A DNA stretch of 24,596 nucleotides. Source: a virus. The stretch spans positions 1 through 24,596 of IMG/VR virus record IMGVR_UViG_3300025102_000276. One strand, 5' to 3'. The number at the start of each line of letters is the position of its first letter. Position 1 is the first letter of the stretch. Of this stretch, positions 9,601 to 18,650 are shown piece by piece. Below the pieces are notes generated by a model. That model was not told the DNA's origin, made no database searches, and saw only the letters and a list, made by a program, of their open reading frames with translations. A program made the translations under genes and the position numbers.

Positions 9601-10389
9601 TTCAATACTGGTGTTACGACGAACAATTTGGTTTTTAGCAGCACGACTGCCTTTACCTATTAAATGTACTGCTCCATCAAATACTAAACCAATACCCATA
9701 CCTTCGACGATGTTCTTAAACTTCATCATAATAGGATGGTCTGTTTCTTTAGTACTTAATGGCGTATCTATCCAACCGTATCGGTCTCGCATAGCTCCTA
9801 AAGCGTTCTCTCCATCAGACTCTTTTGATATAATATCTGATATACCACCGATTGCAGCACCTCTAGCTAGTGTACCTAGACCTAAAAGTTTAGCTGCACC
9901 ACCGGCTATAAGAGGTACTCCTGTAGCTGCAAGCCCTTTTGCTGCTAGTACTGTACCAGCTGCTAAAGAACCGAAGTGTACTGTACCTCTGAGTAGTTTA
10001 CCCCACCATGTTTTAGTAATAATAGGGTCATCTTCGTCTGTAAAAGGTGTCCACTCTGGTTCGTAGTAACCTTTTTCTTCTTTTTCTTGTTGCATTTCAC
10101 CAGACAACGCATCAAATGTACGTTCTGGAAATGTAGCTAGAGAAGAAGCTGTATCTTGTAAACCACCAGATAGAATAGACTGTGCTTCTTTAGCTATACC
10201 TCTAATTCCCCATGTATCATTGTTTCTAGGGTCAGCAGCTATGTCAGCAGCCTGTTGGTCAGATGCAACTGATGCTGCTTCTGACTCTTGAATAACTTGT
10301 TTCTTTTCTGCATCTTCTTCTATCTGAGCAGTCATCTCCTCAACAGAAGGTAATCCCGTAGGATCGTAATTAATGCTTTCGTTTTCCAT
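6676..10389 (-). CDS. Internal virion protein D (T7 gp16-like)
   Basis: This 1237-aa protein has the position and length of T7 gp16 (about 1.3 kb residues). Gp16 is part of the internal core and, after ejection, of the channel that carries DNA across the cell envelope. The N-terminus is acidic (residues 1-120). Residues 138-186 form a Gly/Ala-rich hydrophobic stretch ([17 protein letters not shown] and following) that could insert into a membrane. A second such segment lies near [17 protein letters not shown]. No lytic transglycosylase motif, as found at the N-terminus of T7 gp16, is visible. The C-terminal half contains [14 protein letters not shown] and a basic end. It begins 2 nt after the stop of the gp15-like gene and ends in a TAATG overlap with the fibre gene. 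Assignment rests on synteny, size and composition. Confidence 0.85.
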   Translation of the reverse strand: MENESINYDPTGLPSVEEMTAQIEEDAEKKQVIQESEAASVASDQQAADIAADPRNNDTWGIRGIAKEAQSILSGGLQDTASSLATFPERTFDALSGEMQQEKEEKGYYEPEWTPFTDEDDPIITKTWWGKLLRGTVHFGSLAAGTVLAAKGLAATGVPLIAGGAAKLLGLGTLARGAAIGGISDIISKESDGENALGAMRDRYGWIDTPLSTKETDHPIMMKFKNIVEGMGIGLVFDGAVHLIGKGSRAAKNQIVRRNTSIENQTTTAALAQIRKGEAEFRAAKNAPLAERHQGADISEVAPGEAYEQLRRTRTDWGSEDGSTGAITTAVERERIARAAGTTDEIVESTLRSLMSDDKFAKELAAVKGDRKVMLDLWRDSVASYRQIVEGRNAADMPADEFLAELFARDTASLPLGDEVFETWAAETVVTADLVVGSLLKQLRDTGIAGREIIDFVSLDDIDGPAKQIVDTMLTALFQTKKSRFVASDYFRSFGAGKTRAQVNDAVNQAVRGEVEDVKESILSILKIAKDDPDENLLNALFEAFSMMKNVNSLEDFDNWAKTIIKGGQIGGEGPNRTGALIRSLQEMVSHSVLSGPKTPMRALLGTGAATFLRPVSTFLGATMRYPFTGDSATIRSSLASMNGMLEAVPEAFDLFFTRLNSYWSGDISTVKTRYTEFTKGDYNWELVRRYYEDSGRASKSDQALFAFTNMIRGINNNNLFTYSTKLMAATDDAFTFLLGRAKMREKAMRNVLSLQSDGVQMPKLTPELMRAYQDDFYGQIFDSNGNIKDEATIFARKEVTLTQDLTGFAKGLNDVLTANPYVRPFFLFARTGVNGLALTGKHTPGFNFLVKEFNDIAFADASNLATLKKYGINTLDELQNAKALQTGRFAIGSAVTFLAINAWMSGRLTGNGPTDRQMRQGWIDGGYLPRTIELGGVRVGYDSIEPFNLIMSTIADVGDASILMGEEWTEKELQKISLVIAQSISGKSYLAGIQQLVDLAAGRPGQAERIAASLTNNTVPLAGLRNEMGKLLTPYMREINSGVFQSWRNRNLLSENIPGVNELPYKYDMLNGKPLKLYDFMTRAFNMISPISLNLEATDGRTFLFESGYDLRMSTFYAPDGTNLTDDPRIRSQFQQAIGNFNLERDLEKLSKDPKIIASMATMRADIRAGNRGQFNARDYYHNIVIDRLFKSARVAAWNSIKYREDIYKLIEEQKAVKTAQQFKSSQTYNLLNMYK

Positions 10390-10391
10390 AT

Positions 10392-12809
10392 TTATTGATT
10401 TAGTGTTTGTTCCACTTGTGCCTTAGCAGCAACTGAACTTAATGAATCTAATTCTAAGAATGGTGGTATGTCTCCTATTATTTTTGCATACTCTTCTCTA
10501 TCTTCTTGTGGTACAAAAGTTAAACGTCTGTATGTAGAATCTGCATTACTAAATGCTAATTTGTTGTTACCTTTAAACCGTAGTCTAGATAATACCAATA
10601 GTCTTTGCATGCGGTCATCAAATACAGCGTCAAAATCTAAGTTAGGTAAGTCTCTCATAAGTTGTATCAAACCTTCACGTGTAATACCATATAACCCAAA
10701 GTTATCATAACCTTGTTCTATAAGATCTACAACCTCTCCTAGCGTATGTTGTGATAATGGTTTTTCTAACTCAGCATACTTATTATCTTTTTTAATAGCA
10801 TCTAGACCACCATTATCTTTAGTCTTTGGATTTATTATTGCATTTAATAGTTTGGCTCGATCTCCTTTTAGATCTTCTGTAACGACTCTATCTATTTTAT
10901 TCGCAGAAGGTTTATCTTCTATTAGTAGAGGGTTTGTAAGACCAAGGTTAATGTCACCCATAAGCTCTGGTATAGGTTTCATCATACCTGTAGCTACAAG
11001 TCTATCATGAGCTAATTTAACTGATGATTTGTTTTTATATAGATGTGATATACTTGTCCAGTAACCGGGAAGTTTTTGTTTCTTTCCTTTAAAAAACTCT
11101 AGCGATTCTGTTAGAAATGGCTCTTCGGCATCATGTGGAGTTTCTGCTGATATAGCACCGGCAGGGTCCGCTCTGTATACACCAGTTAACTTAGCAACTG
11201 CGAGCTTTGTATCTTTTGATGTTAGCTCAGAGTCAGCTTCATCAAACTGAGCTTCTGTAATAGCAGCTTTTGTAGTTGTAGCAGCTTCCGCTATAGGATT
11301 ATCAACTCCTAGTTTAGACAGTCTGTTAAATTCGTCTTTAAAAAATTTACCCGCCTTTGCATACATTGCATTATATTTATTTGTTCGCCACTCATAGTCT
11401 AAAACTTTTTTATCAAAAATATTTCTATCTTTAACTCTCCCATCTATAAGTTGAGCAAAGTTTGTTCTAACTTCTCTAAACTCTGGTCTATCAAATACAG
11501 GAGTCTTACTTCTTTCTACAAGCTCTAGTGCTTGAGTACGTAAAGTAGGATCTACAATCGTAGAAATCATTTCCATAGATACAGGTATATTATCATTTTC
11601 AAATCTACCTGTTAAATAATCAAGTCTACCTTGCTGCCAGTCCAACCCTTCCTTTTCTTTAGCTGCATTATAATACTGACGTATTTCGTTAGCGTTACCA
11701 GCTTGTAAGGATTGGTAATTAGTTTCTTTATTATTACCTTTAGGTACAAACTTTAGATCGTCAAGTATATATTTTATATCTTGCTCGTCAAATACATTTT
11801 TATCTATACCACGTTTAACTAGCTTAACCCAATCAGCATTTGCTTCTTTCATAGAGTTTTTACCGTAGCCTTTACCTTCATAGTATTTAGCTCGGTTAGC
11901 TATAAAACCATCTTGGTGATAAATTTCATCTCCTATAGGTTCTGTATAATTAGGATCGTTTGTTTTTTCAGCATTAATTTTTATGGTATCAAAATAGTAT
12001 TGATCTGAGCTACCTTGATTAACTGTATTTACAGCAGCAGCTTCTGCACTATAAGCTTGTGCATTATCTGAACTTAACCGATTATTCCATGCAGGGATAA
12101 AAAAGTTAATTAGCTGTCCTTTACTAATCTGTGGATATTCCTGTGTCCAGATTTCTATATACCTAGAACCAGCTACACGCCACCACTGTTGCTTTTCAAG
12201 TGCTGTCATGTCAGCGTATAACTTATCTCCGACTACAAGACTACTTTTAGCAATATCTAAATACTGAGGAAGATAGTCTTTCATATTTTTAGCACCAGAC
12301 AGCCCTGACACTATATTCTCATTAGCTATCATTTTTTGAAGCTCTAACAAGTCCTGATTACTAACAGGCATACCAGTAGAATCTGTGCCAGTCGCTTCTA
12401 TCTTTCCTATCTCAGCTTGTATATCGCCGTCATTCATATTCTTGAGCTCAGTAGCTCTTTTTTGAAGACTAGCGAATCTACTTACTATCTTTGGATCTTC
12501 AGATGTTTTTATTAATTCATCATAATCAGCATCATTATCTTTATAAGTTTGCATCTTCGCAAGAGCTTCACCACCTGTCTTAGTTAACTGGACTATATCT
12601 TTTAACCCGTCTACAATGGTGTACTTATTTGCAGCATTATAAGCTGCAATGTGTTGAGCAAAATCTTTAGCCCTAACTTGTATGTTACGGTCTATCGACT
12701 CGTTTACAGCCTTTTCAGCATTAGGAGCTGTTTCGGCGTAGTCTAGCTTCTCATCGGTAAACGGAAATAATTGTTGTTTACCGAGAGCAGCAAAATATGA
12801 ATCTGACAT
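10392..12809 (-). CDS. Internal virion protein C (T7 gp15-like)
   Basis: This 805-aa protein occupies the gp15 slot between gp14- and gp16-like genes and is close to T7 gp15 in length (747 aa). In T7, gp15 forms part of the internal core stack and the periplasmic section of the DNA-ejection tube. The sequence is largely alpha-helical, soluble and rich in Lys, Asp and Asn, without signal peptide or membrane segment. It starts MSDSYFAALGKQQLFPF and ends with an amphipathic helix (SSVAAKAQVEQTLNQ). The start ATG directly follows the preceding stop (TAAATG). No enzymatic motif is recognised. Assignment relies mainly on gene order and size. Confidence 0.85.
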   Translation of the reverse strand: MSDSYFAALGKQQLFPFTDEKLDYAETAPNAEKAVNESIDRNIQVRAKDFAQHIAAYNAANKYTIVDGLKDIVQLTKTGGEALAKMQTYKDNDADYDELIKTSEDPKIVSRFASLQKRATELKNMNDGDIQAEIGKIEATGTDSTGMPVSNQDLLELQKMIANENIVSGLSGAKNMKDYLPQYLDIAKSSLVVGDKLYADMTALEKQQWWRVAGSRYIEIWTQEYPQISKGQLINFFIPAWNNRLSSDNAQAYSAEAAAVNTVNQGSSDQYYFDTIKINAEKTNDPNYTEPIGDEIYHQDGFIANRAKYYEGKGYGKNSMKEANADWVKLVKRGIDKNVFDEQDIKYILDDLKFVPKGNNKETNYQSLQAGNANEIRQYYNAAKEKEGLDWQQGRLDYLTGRFENDNIPVSMEMISTIVDPTLRTQALELVERSKTPVFDRPEFREVRTNFAQLIDGRVKDRNIFDKKVLDYEWRTNKYNAMYAKAGKFFKDEFNRLSKLGVDNPIAEAATTTKAAITEAQFDEADSELTSKDTKLAVAKLTGVYRADPAGAISAETPHDAEEPFLTESLEFFKGKKQKLPGYWTSISHLYKNKSSVKLAHDRLVATGMMKPIPELMGDINLGLTNPLLIEDKPSANKIDRVVTEDLKGDRAKLLNAIINPKTKDNGGLDAIKKDNKYAELEKPLSQHTLGEVVDLIEQGYDNFGLYGITREGLIQLMRDLPNLDFDAVFDDRMQRLLVLSRLRFKGNNKLAFSNADSTYRRLTFVPQEDREEYAKIIGDIPPFLELDSLSSVAAKAQVEQTLNQ

Positions 12810-13391
12810 TTAACCGAACCCCATCATGCTAAATATAGTTTTTTCTCCTCCAAAAGGCGTCATAGATCCGAGACCTACAACTTGTGTAGCTATCTGTAAT
12901 GCTCCACCTAATCTGTTACTTGGTGGCATTAGTACAGGTGCACCATACTCTGGTCTCACACCTATTGAGTTGATTGCTTTTGCTCGTGCTCCTTGATACT
13001 GTTTGAGTCTAGCTTGTTGACGTCTCGCCATGTTAACTCCATACTCATTACGCACAGCATTATTCAGAGCACCTCGCACTCTTGTTAAAGCTAGTAATCC
13101 TTTTCTACCAGCTGTTCTAGACCTACCTTCTTGTTTGCCTCTTATATCTCCGCCTTTAGCAAAGTAGTTAGCAAATGTAGTTTCGTATTGTTGTCTAGCT
13201 TGTCCCTGTACATACAAGGCTCGTTGTAAGTCGTTACTCATTGCACGACTAAAACCGATGGTAGCAGTGTTTAAACCACGCTGACCGGTTGTTTCTCTAT
13301 TCCAAAATTTTAGGGATGCAGAACGATAATTAGCGTCTTTCTCCATCCAGCGTTGTCTTGCTTGCTGTCTAGCAGCAGCGTTAAGATCCAT
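12810..13391 (-). CDS. Internal virion protein B (T7 gp14-like)
   Basis: This 193-aa protein matches T7 gp14 (196 aa) in length and position. Gp14 is ejected first and is thought to form the outer-membrane pore of the ejection apparatus. The N-terminal half is Arg/Gln/Ala-rich and helical (AAARQQARQRWMEK, NMARRQQARLKQYQGARAKA). The C-terminal 50 residues are hydrophobic and Gly-rich (GGALQIATQVVGLGSMTPFGG), suited to membrane insertion. I chose the ATG at 13391, which overlaps the gp13-like gene by 11 nt. A GTG two codons upstream (13397) is also possible. No strong Shine-Dalgarno is visible, so coupling to the upstream gene is likely. Confidence 0.85.
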   Translation of the reverse strand: MDLNAAARQQARQRWMEKDANYRSASLKFWNRETTGQRGLNTATIGFSRAMSNDLQRALYVQGQARQQYETTFANYFAKGGDIRGKQEGRSRTAGRKGLLALTRVRGALNNAVRNEYGVNMARRQQARLKQYQGARAKAINSIGVRPEYGAPVLMPPSNRLGGALQIATQVVGLGSMTPFGGEKTIFSMMGFG

Positions 13392-13821
13392 GCACACGGC
13401 AAAACTCTATAAATGGTAAATTGTTTGGTCCGTATTCAAACTTACGTAAGAACTTAAAACCTAAAAACTTTAACAGTTTTAAATGTACTGTATTTCTACA
13501 GTCTACTATGTTCCACAAAAGAGGCTCTTCACGGCTATCGACATACCGTTTGGCTTCTCTTGCAAATGTAATTGGATAACGTTCTATTTCTGGTGTACAT
13601 AACATCCAGATTGATCCGTCATTACCTACTCCGGCTAGTCCGGCAGTCTTGCCGTCTGGTACTGTAAAATACACAGTAGAGCTCCTCTGAGCCACCATAG
13701 GAAGAAAGGCTTTAGGATTGATCCCATGGCCTTCTGTAACCTCCCTGTAGTCGTCTGAACGTAGGTTTGAGGCTACTTCTGTAGCAGCCTCTAGTGTAAT
13801 TGGGTGTATGTAATTAGGCAC
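13381..13821 (-). CDS. T7 gp13-like protein (GNAT-related fold)
   Basis: This 146-aa protein lies between tail tube B and the gp14-like gene, as gp13 does in T7 (138 aa). T7 gp13 is needed for proper virion assembly but is not a stable core component. The sequence resembles the GNAT-related Gp13 family. It has an N-terminal 'EAATEVASNLRSDDYREV' helix, central strands (STVYFTVPDGKTAGLAGVG, SIWMLCTPEIERYP), and a late 'WNIVDCRNTVHLKLLKFLGF' that fits the alpha/beta end of such folds. Acetyltransferase activity is not implied. It starts with GTG at 13821, overlapping the tail tube B stop by 8 nt, with no nearby in-frame ATG. Confidence 0.82.
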   Translation of the reverse strand: MPNYIHPITLEAATEVASNLRSDDYREVTEGHGINPKAFLPMVAQRSSTVYFTVPDGKTAGLAGVGNDGSIWMLCTPEIERYPITFAREAKRYVDSREEPLLWNIVDCRNTVHLKLLKFLGFKFLRKFEYGPNNLPFIEFCRVHGS

Positions 13822-16690
13822 GTTTGTAGAATTTAGGTGAATAGTCTCCCTCCCACGACATAGCTCTTAATGTAGCTGGTGCGGGGTGACTTGATTTAAG
13901 TATAATATTTACGTTTGTATTCTTCTCATAAACAGGTATAGTTTTAATAAACTCTTCTAGATATGGGGCGTCAGATGTTTGGTACTCGTCTAGTATTGAT
14001 GACTCATATACTTCACTATAATCAGACTTACCTAAACGTTCTAATACAGTTTCGTAAAGACCTATCTTACCAAAGTGTAGCTTGACTCTATGTAATACAA
14101 GTGATGAGTTAACATCAGAAACTGATCTCTCATTCTGTACTTTAGTTGGGTATAGTTTAGGAAACTCTACTAGGTATTCATATACATAACCTATACGTAA
14201 CGTCACGCCTGACCAGTTTCCCGGTACTGTAAAGCTTGTTGTACTTGTTAAGGTAGGTTTAGCATATCTACCTATTCTAGTAGCACTGCTGTTAACATCA
14301 ATTAATGCTAAATCATAGTTAGGTGTAGTTACATTAGGCAACCAAGTAACACTACTAAATGTAGTTAAATTTGTAGTAGAGCTATAACTACCACCACTAA
14401 TTGTAGTATGGTTATCTAAGTGTATTAAATAGTTTACATCATCTTGGTCAAAGTTGGGGTCAGTATCAGACTGTATCAACTTAAGACATTGTAAGAAGTT
14501 ATCAGTATCTAGAAAGTAATACTCGTCATTAATAATAAAATGATACTTAAGCGGATTATTAAACTTCCATCTAAACCATGCTTGCTGCTGTACTTTATCA
14601 CCAACTTGTAAATATTTGTACCCTAAGACTGTATCTGAGTCAGTTTTACCTATAAGTATCATAGAGTTTTCTCTAGAATTAGTAAGTAAATCTAAATTTT
14701 TAGGTAATAGAGTAGGTACTAGCTTACTAATTTCTACAATACTTGGCTCACCCTCTCTTGCTGTATTAGCCATTTGATTCATGCGGCTAAATTTACCAGA
14801 ATTATCTAGGTAAGCTACAGTAGTTCCTAACGAAATAGGCGGTATATCTTTATTATAGTTAAATGTAGATACACTACGTAGTTTAGCTGTATCAGGATTC
14901 AGTACAGTATCGTCTGTAGATAGTAAAAACTGTTGGTTTGTACTAAATACTAGCAGTCCAGCATTGATTTGTATGCCATCAAATAGGTCAGATGGAAACA
15001 TGGATGCAGCAGATATGTCTATAGGGTCACTAGCGGCTACTGTAAGAGCTGATTCTATAAAGAAATCAGGGGTTCCTAGCGTACCCGGTCTAGATAATAT
15101 GACGTTTTCGCCTGCTAATAATGCTAATCTGTTACGGAAAAACAATACTTTATTAATACGTTTACCTACAAATGTAGGCATAGGGTTAGTATTTGTATCT
15201 CCTACTCGACGTACTTGATAAGTAAAAGGTCTAACAGTAAATGTAGTTGTAGCTGTACGCTGTATAACCAACGGCATGTTAGTCAAAGTATCAGTTATAC
15301 CGGGTATTGGACATTCACTCCACGACCCTGCACCATCTAAATTATTTTCTCCGGAAAATCTAAGAAAGTAATCATCCTCATCAGACATTCTAGCGTTAGC
15401 TACCTTAACTACATAACCATGTCTACACTGGTTTGGTAGTAATGTAACATCATTAACGGTCTTTTGAAAGACACGCATAAGATCTTCTTCTGCTATTTCT
15501 ACGTTAAACGGAGAACTACTTGATAAGTATATTCCCGGTCCTATAACCTTTGCAGAAATACCAGACGGTAACTGTGCAGTTATACCAGCTAATATAGTAT
15601 CAGCTGTTACTGCTGTATCAGAATCAAAAGGTGTAGGAGTTGGACGTATTAATCCATCACCATTATTAGTAAGTGTAGCTTTAACAGTTGTTGTTTCTAT
15701 TTCTGTTACAGTAATATCTAAAAATGCTTGACCATTACCACTAGCTGCATTACTAGCAGCATCTGGAACTACTCGTACAACGTCTCCTACATCCCAACCT
15801 TCACCACCATGTAGTAATACAACTTCTAGGTTATAACTACATCTATAATTATCACCACCCGGTCCAGACGAGTCAGCACTATAGTTAGGGCTAACACCTT
15901 GCTGACCCAAGGCTGTGCAACGAAATGTTAAGTTATCCTTACCTGTAGTAAGTGTAGTACCACCACTGTTTTTTACATGTGTAATATTTTCTGATGAGCC
16001 ATAACTACCCTTAGCTGTTACAGCAAAAACTTCTGTACCAATACCGGGACAGTGACCTGTACCATCTGATTCGTCGTAGCTGTTAGCTGTAATTTTAATT
16101 TTAGTTGCACGTTTAAGTGTAGTTAAATTACCTGTAGATGTTGAGTCAAATATATTTACTCCGTACTGTCTACCATTTTCAGTTCGTAATAATTCTATCA
16201 TAGCACAATGAGCTTCTGGTCTATCAGGTGTTGTACCCGACTCGCCTACTAAAGTGTTAGAGTTAGAAGAGTCTCTACTGTTAACAAATGTAGTATCGTT
16301 AATTGTAAGAAACTGTAAGTTTTCTGAGTTACTGGTAGCAAGGTAATTCTGTACTGTTGATTGATGATTTACTCCATCATGTGTATAGCTAGTAGTCATC
16401 TGCTGCCCATCACTGCAACGCCAGACTCTGACTTGTCCATCTGCTGCAACTTGACCTATATAAGATCCTTCGCTTTCATCTCTATAGTAATGAAACCAAG
16501 AACCACCACTTTGTACATTAGTTAAAGGAGCTGTCCCAACTCTAGCTGCACCGGGTCTTTTAAATAAACCAAAGGTTGGGTCAGGAATTGCATTAACAAT
16601 ATCTCTAAGTTGCCCTTGAAATTTTAAGTGGTCTGCCTGTTCTGAAATTCCTTGAATAAAGCTAGGAATAGTTTGTGTAATACCAGCCAT
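13814..16690 (-). CDS. Tail tubular protein B (T7 gp12-like nozzle)
   Basis: This 958-aa protein forms the tail nozzle, assembled on the gp11-like adaptor. The N-terminus MAGITQTIPSFIQGISEQAD, followed by PDPTFGLFKRPG, is the hallmark start of the gp12 family. Later family-like segments are GKRINKVLFFRNRLALLAGENVILSRPG (about 520-550) and LLVFSTNQQFLLS. The C-terminus YETVLERLG followed by GDYSPKFYKRA also fits. It is longer than T7 gp12 (794 aa), with extra Gly/Ser/Thr-rich strands in the first 400 residues. The ATG at 16690 overlaps the upstream stop as TAATG and fits the family start. An upstream in-frame TTG at 16711 is unlikely. Confidence 0.93.
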   Translation of the reverse strand: MAGITQTIPSFIQGISEQADHLKFQGQLRDIVNAIPDPTFGLFKRPGAARVGTAPLTNVQSGGSWFHYYRDESEGSYIGQVAADGQVRVWRCSDGQQMTTSYTHDGVNHQSTVQNYLATSNSENLQFLTINDTTFVNSRDSSNSNTLVGESGTTPDRPEAHCAMIELLRTENGRQYGVNIFDSTSTGNLTTLKRATKIKITANSYDESDGTGHCPGIGTEVFAVTAKGSYGSSENITHVKNSGGTTLTTGKDNLTFRCTALGQQGVSPNYSADSSGPGGDNYRCSYNLEVVLLHGGEGWDVGDVVRVVPDAASNAASGNGQAFLDITVTEIETTTVKATLTNNGDGLIRPTPTPFDSDTAVTADTILAGITAQLPSGISAKVIGPGIYLSSSSPFNVEIAEEDLMRVFQKTVNDVTLLPNQCRHGYVVKVANARMSDEDDYFLRFSGENNLDGAGSWSECPIPGITDTLTNMPLVIQRTATTTFTVRPFTYQVRRVGDTNTNPMPTFVGKRINKVLFFRNRLALLAGENVILSRPGTLGTPDFFIESALTVAASDPIDISAASMFPSDLFDGIQINAGLLVFSTNQQFLLSTDDTVLNPDTAKLRSVSTFNYNKDIPPISLGTTVAYLDNSGKFSRMNQMANTAREGEPSIVEISKLVPTLLPKNLDLLTNSRENSMILIGKTDSDTVLGYKYLQVGDKVQQQAWFRWKFNNPLKYHFIINDEYYFLDTDNFLQCLKLIQSDTDPNFDQDDVNYLIHLDNHTTISGGSYSSTTNLTTFSSVTWLPNVTTPNYDLALIDVNSSATRIGRYAKPTLTSTTSFTVPGNWSGVTLRIGYVYEYLVEFPKLYPTKVQNERSVSDVNSSLVLHRVKLHFGKIGLYETVLERLGKSDYSEVYESSILDEYQTSDAPYLEEFIKTIPVYEKNTNVNIILKSSHPAPATLRAMSWEGDYSPKFYKRA

Positions 16691-17334
16691 TATCTTGCTA
16701 AGTTCCTCCAAGGTTCGTAGGTAGGATATACTGTATCATCTGGAAATCCAAACATGCTATGGTTGCCTTGATTACATTCGTATTCCATAAGTGCAGCACG
16801 GCTTAGTGCTTCTTGCTGTGCTAATAATTGTACCAGCTGTGGGTTAGCTACCAGTTGTGTAGCTGCTATTCTGGACGCTCTGTAAGTTATATATCTTTTA
16901 AAAACAAGAGGCAAGTCTTCGTAATTATATAACCTAATAACATCTAAGTCTATAGTTGAACCCATGTCAGTAAAGACATCTGTGTGTTTATTTTTATCGT
17001 ACAAAAAACCGTTACGTCTTACAAAGTTATAAGTTCTTGTGTTCCAGTTATCTGGTAAATCTATTCTAATTATATCATCTGATATAGCTATTTTGTTATT
17101 AGCGTCTTTACTAAATGTTACATGACGCTCTCTGTTAAAGTGCCAGCCTTCCGACTGTAGATCTACATTTGCATCACGTAGTAAGTTATATATAAATTGT
17201 ATCTCTGGGTTAGCGTTTGTAATAACTCCAGTAGATGGGTCTTTTAATTGTGTTATAGGTGCTTGTCCGATAGCTCCCAGTATTGAGTTAACTGCGGATA
17301 GTTCGGTATCGGTTTCAATAGTTGTGGTAGCCAT
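16690..17334 (-). CDS. Tail tubular protein A (T7 gp11-like adaptor)
   Basis: This 214-aa protein is the adaptor ring between portal and nozzle. The N-terminal helix ELSAVNSILGAIGQAPITQL, then NPEIQFIYNLLRDANVDLQS and EGWHFNRE, are diagnostic of the gp11 family. The C-terminal helices (FKRYITYRASRIAATQLVAN, LLAQQEALSRAALMEYECNQ) complete the alpha-helical bundle. It is close in length to T7 gp11 (196 aa). The ATG at 17334 sits 3 nt after the T-tract of the terminator that ends the capsid transcript, so there is no room for a normal ribosome-binding site. Its stop overlaps the nozzle start as TAATG. Expression must come from read-through of that terminator or from a separate start I cannot locate. 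Confidence 0.93.
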   Translation of the reverse strand: MATTTIETDTELSAVNSILGAIGQAPITQLKDPSTGVITNANPEIQFIYNLLRDANVDLQSEGWHFNRERHVTFSKDANNKIAISDDIIRIDLPDNWNTRTYNFVRRNGFLYDKNKHTDVFTDMGSTIDLDVIRLYNYEDLPLVFKRYITYRASRIAATQLVANPQLVQLLAQQEALSRAALMEYECNQGNHSMFGFPDDTVYPTYEPWRNLAR

Positions 17335-17337
17335 AAG

Positions 17338-17359
17338 AAAAAAGGGAGCCGAAGCCCCC
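17338..17359 (-). terminator. Intrinsic terminator after the capsid gene
   Basis: On the minus strand a 6-bp stem GGGGGC/GCTCCC (one G-T pair) encloses a TTCG tetraloop and is followed directly by six T's. It lies 21 nt after the capsid stop codon. T7 has its late terminator T-phi at the same place, between genes 10 and 11. It probably raises capsid transcript over tail transcripts by partial termination. Confidence 0.88.
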
Positions 17360-17380
17360 GTATAAAAAATAAATGTGTTA

Positions 17381-18559
17381 CTACGATGTAGTTACGTTTT
17401 CTGGGTATGTGTCACCGAAAGCGGCGTTACCTGTAGAACCTACAGCAGCACCAGCAACGAGTTCAACACAGCAAGCAGGGTTTAAGAAATCTGCACCCAT
17501 AGCGAGACGTCCAAGTATTACGTCACCTTGGTATACAACTGAAACATCTCCAGAAGTTACTTGAACCTGTGGTCCAATAGCTTCTACAACTCCAGCTCCT
17601 TCTTTTTGGAAGATTAAGCCACAGCTGTTAGCGAAGTCAGATGAGTTACCATAGTTGTTGTTGATACCTGTTACAGAAGCTCTACCGTCTTCTGCTGTTT
17701 CACCAACAAATGAACCAACGTTTCCGGGTGATGTTACACCGGGGTTAGTTGCAGATGCAGAACCATACTTAGTTCCGTATGATCCAAAGAATGGAATGTT
17801 CATTGACTTGAAGATCTTAATGCCTGCAATTTCAATGATGCCGTTTCCAGACTGTAGTGTATCACCTTGCTCGTCTCTGTTGATAAGACCGTTAGAACCA
17901 ACATTTTGTATTAGTTCGTAGTACTGTCTTGGGTTCAACACAGCTACTCTACCTTCAGTAGAAACTCCTTTCTCATCTAGTGCAGCGGCTGCATCGTAGA
18001 AAGCGTTTATTAATGAAGCTGGTACATAAGCATCAGATGCTTGGTTATTTGTACCTACTCTGATCTGTGTTCCACCGGGCTCAACGAAGCCTGACTTAGT
18101 GATTGGTGAAGCAACTCTAGCTCCCTTCGCAATTTGACGGAAGATAAGTCTATCGTACTTCTCAGCTAGAGCATAGCCAATCTTCTTAGAGATTTCACCA
18201 CGTAGATCGTAGTGTGCTAATGTTTCATCTAGCTCATAAACAAACGCTGAACTGATTAATAGGTCATCGCAAGTTATGGTTTTTTCAGCTACTGGAGGTG
18301 CTCCATCAGAGTTACCTAGTATGCTGTTACCGGGTGTATGATACTCGGCTTTTGTGCGTCCAGTGTAGATGAACTGAAGACTCTTCCCGTTTGTTAGGGT
18401 TCTCTTCATTACAAGGTCTCTAGCGATTGTGTTACGCTGGAAGCCTTTGAACATCTCTCCACTGAACAGCTTTAGATACAGGGCTCTTGCGGAGCCTGTA
18501 GCGTTCGATTGACCCGTCCGTGTAAGACTTGCTGGGTCGTTAGTTGATTGTTGTGCCAT
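17381..18559 (-). CDS. Major capsid protein (T7 gp10-like)
   Basis: This 392-aa protein builds the icosahedral shell and has the HK97-type fold. Typical segments are ALYLKLFSGEMFKGFQRNTI (about 27-46), SLQFIYTGRTKAEYHTPG (60-77), DDLLISSAFVYELDETLAHY (98-117), and GRVAVLNPRQYYELIQN (about 203-219). The last part, GIKIFKSMNIPFFGS, precedes the C-terminal beta region. Length is close to T7 gp10A (345 aa). It ends with tandem stops TAG TAA, and no slippery site for a 10B-like frameshift product is apparent. The ATG is preceded by a run of nine T's and ATCCATATC, without a Shine-Dalgarno. This is surprising for the most abundant virion protein. A structured leader lies upstream. Confidence 0.95.
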   Translation of the reverse strand: MAQQSTNDPASLTRTGQSNATGSARALYLKLFSGEMFKGFQRNTIARDLVMKRTLTNGKSLQFIYTGRTKAEYHTPGNSILGNSDGAPPVAEKTITCDDLLISSAFVYELDETLAHYDLRGEISKKIGYALAEKYDRLIFRQIAKGARVASPITKSGFVEPGGTQIRVGTNNQASDAYVPASLINAFYDAAAALDEKGVSTEGRVAVLNPRQYYELIQNVGSNGLINRDEQGDTLQSGNGIIEIAGIKIFKSMNIPFFGSYGTKYGSASATNPGVTSPGNVGSFVGETAEDGRASVTGINNNYGNSSDFANSCGLIFQKEGAGVVEAIGPQVQVTSGDVSVVYQGDVILGRLAMGADFLNPACCVELVAGAAVGSTGNAAFGDTYPENVTTS

Positions 18560-18650
18560 TGATATGGATTAAAAAAAAAGGTTGATATTGCTTTGTACAA
18601 ATTTTTCTCGAGTTTTTTGTAGGTCTATCCCTACCGTCTAGACGGCTCAA
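18540..18650 (-). CDS. Possible 36-aa TTG-started leader ORF overlapping the capsid start
   Basis: A strong Shine-Dalgarno (AAGGAG, 18661-18656) is followed, 5 nt later, by TTG at 18650 and 36 open codons. These end in TAA at 18540-18542, 20 nt inside the capsid gene. The peptide is basic and starts with SRLDGRDRPTKNSRK. It would bring ribosomes to the SD-less capsid start by coupling. There is no ATG in this leader, the start is non-standard, and I know no homologue, so this is tentative. The SD may instead be a relic or part of the RNA structure. Confidence 0.3.
   Translation of the reverse strand: MSRLDGRDRPTKNSRKICTKQYQPFFLIHINGTTIN

Noticed and set aside
7655-10066. Plus-strand ORFs of 134 and 151 codons opposite the gp16-like gene
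   Set aside because: They are antisense shadows of a well-supported coding frame, have biased composition expected from the complement, and lack ribosome-binding sites.
16690-16711. Upstream TTG start for tail tubular protein B
   Set aside because: The ATG at 16690 gives the family-typical MAGITQTIP start and a TAATG overlap, as seen at other junctions.
17381-17400. Programmed frameshift giving a longer capsid form, as T7 10B
   Set aside because: No slippery heptamer lies before the stop, and two stops (TAG TAA) follow each other in frame.
18560-18650. N-terminally extended capsid protein by slippage on the T9 run from the TTG frame
   Set aside because: The capsid frame has a TAA four codons upstream of its ATG, so no fusion is possible.
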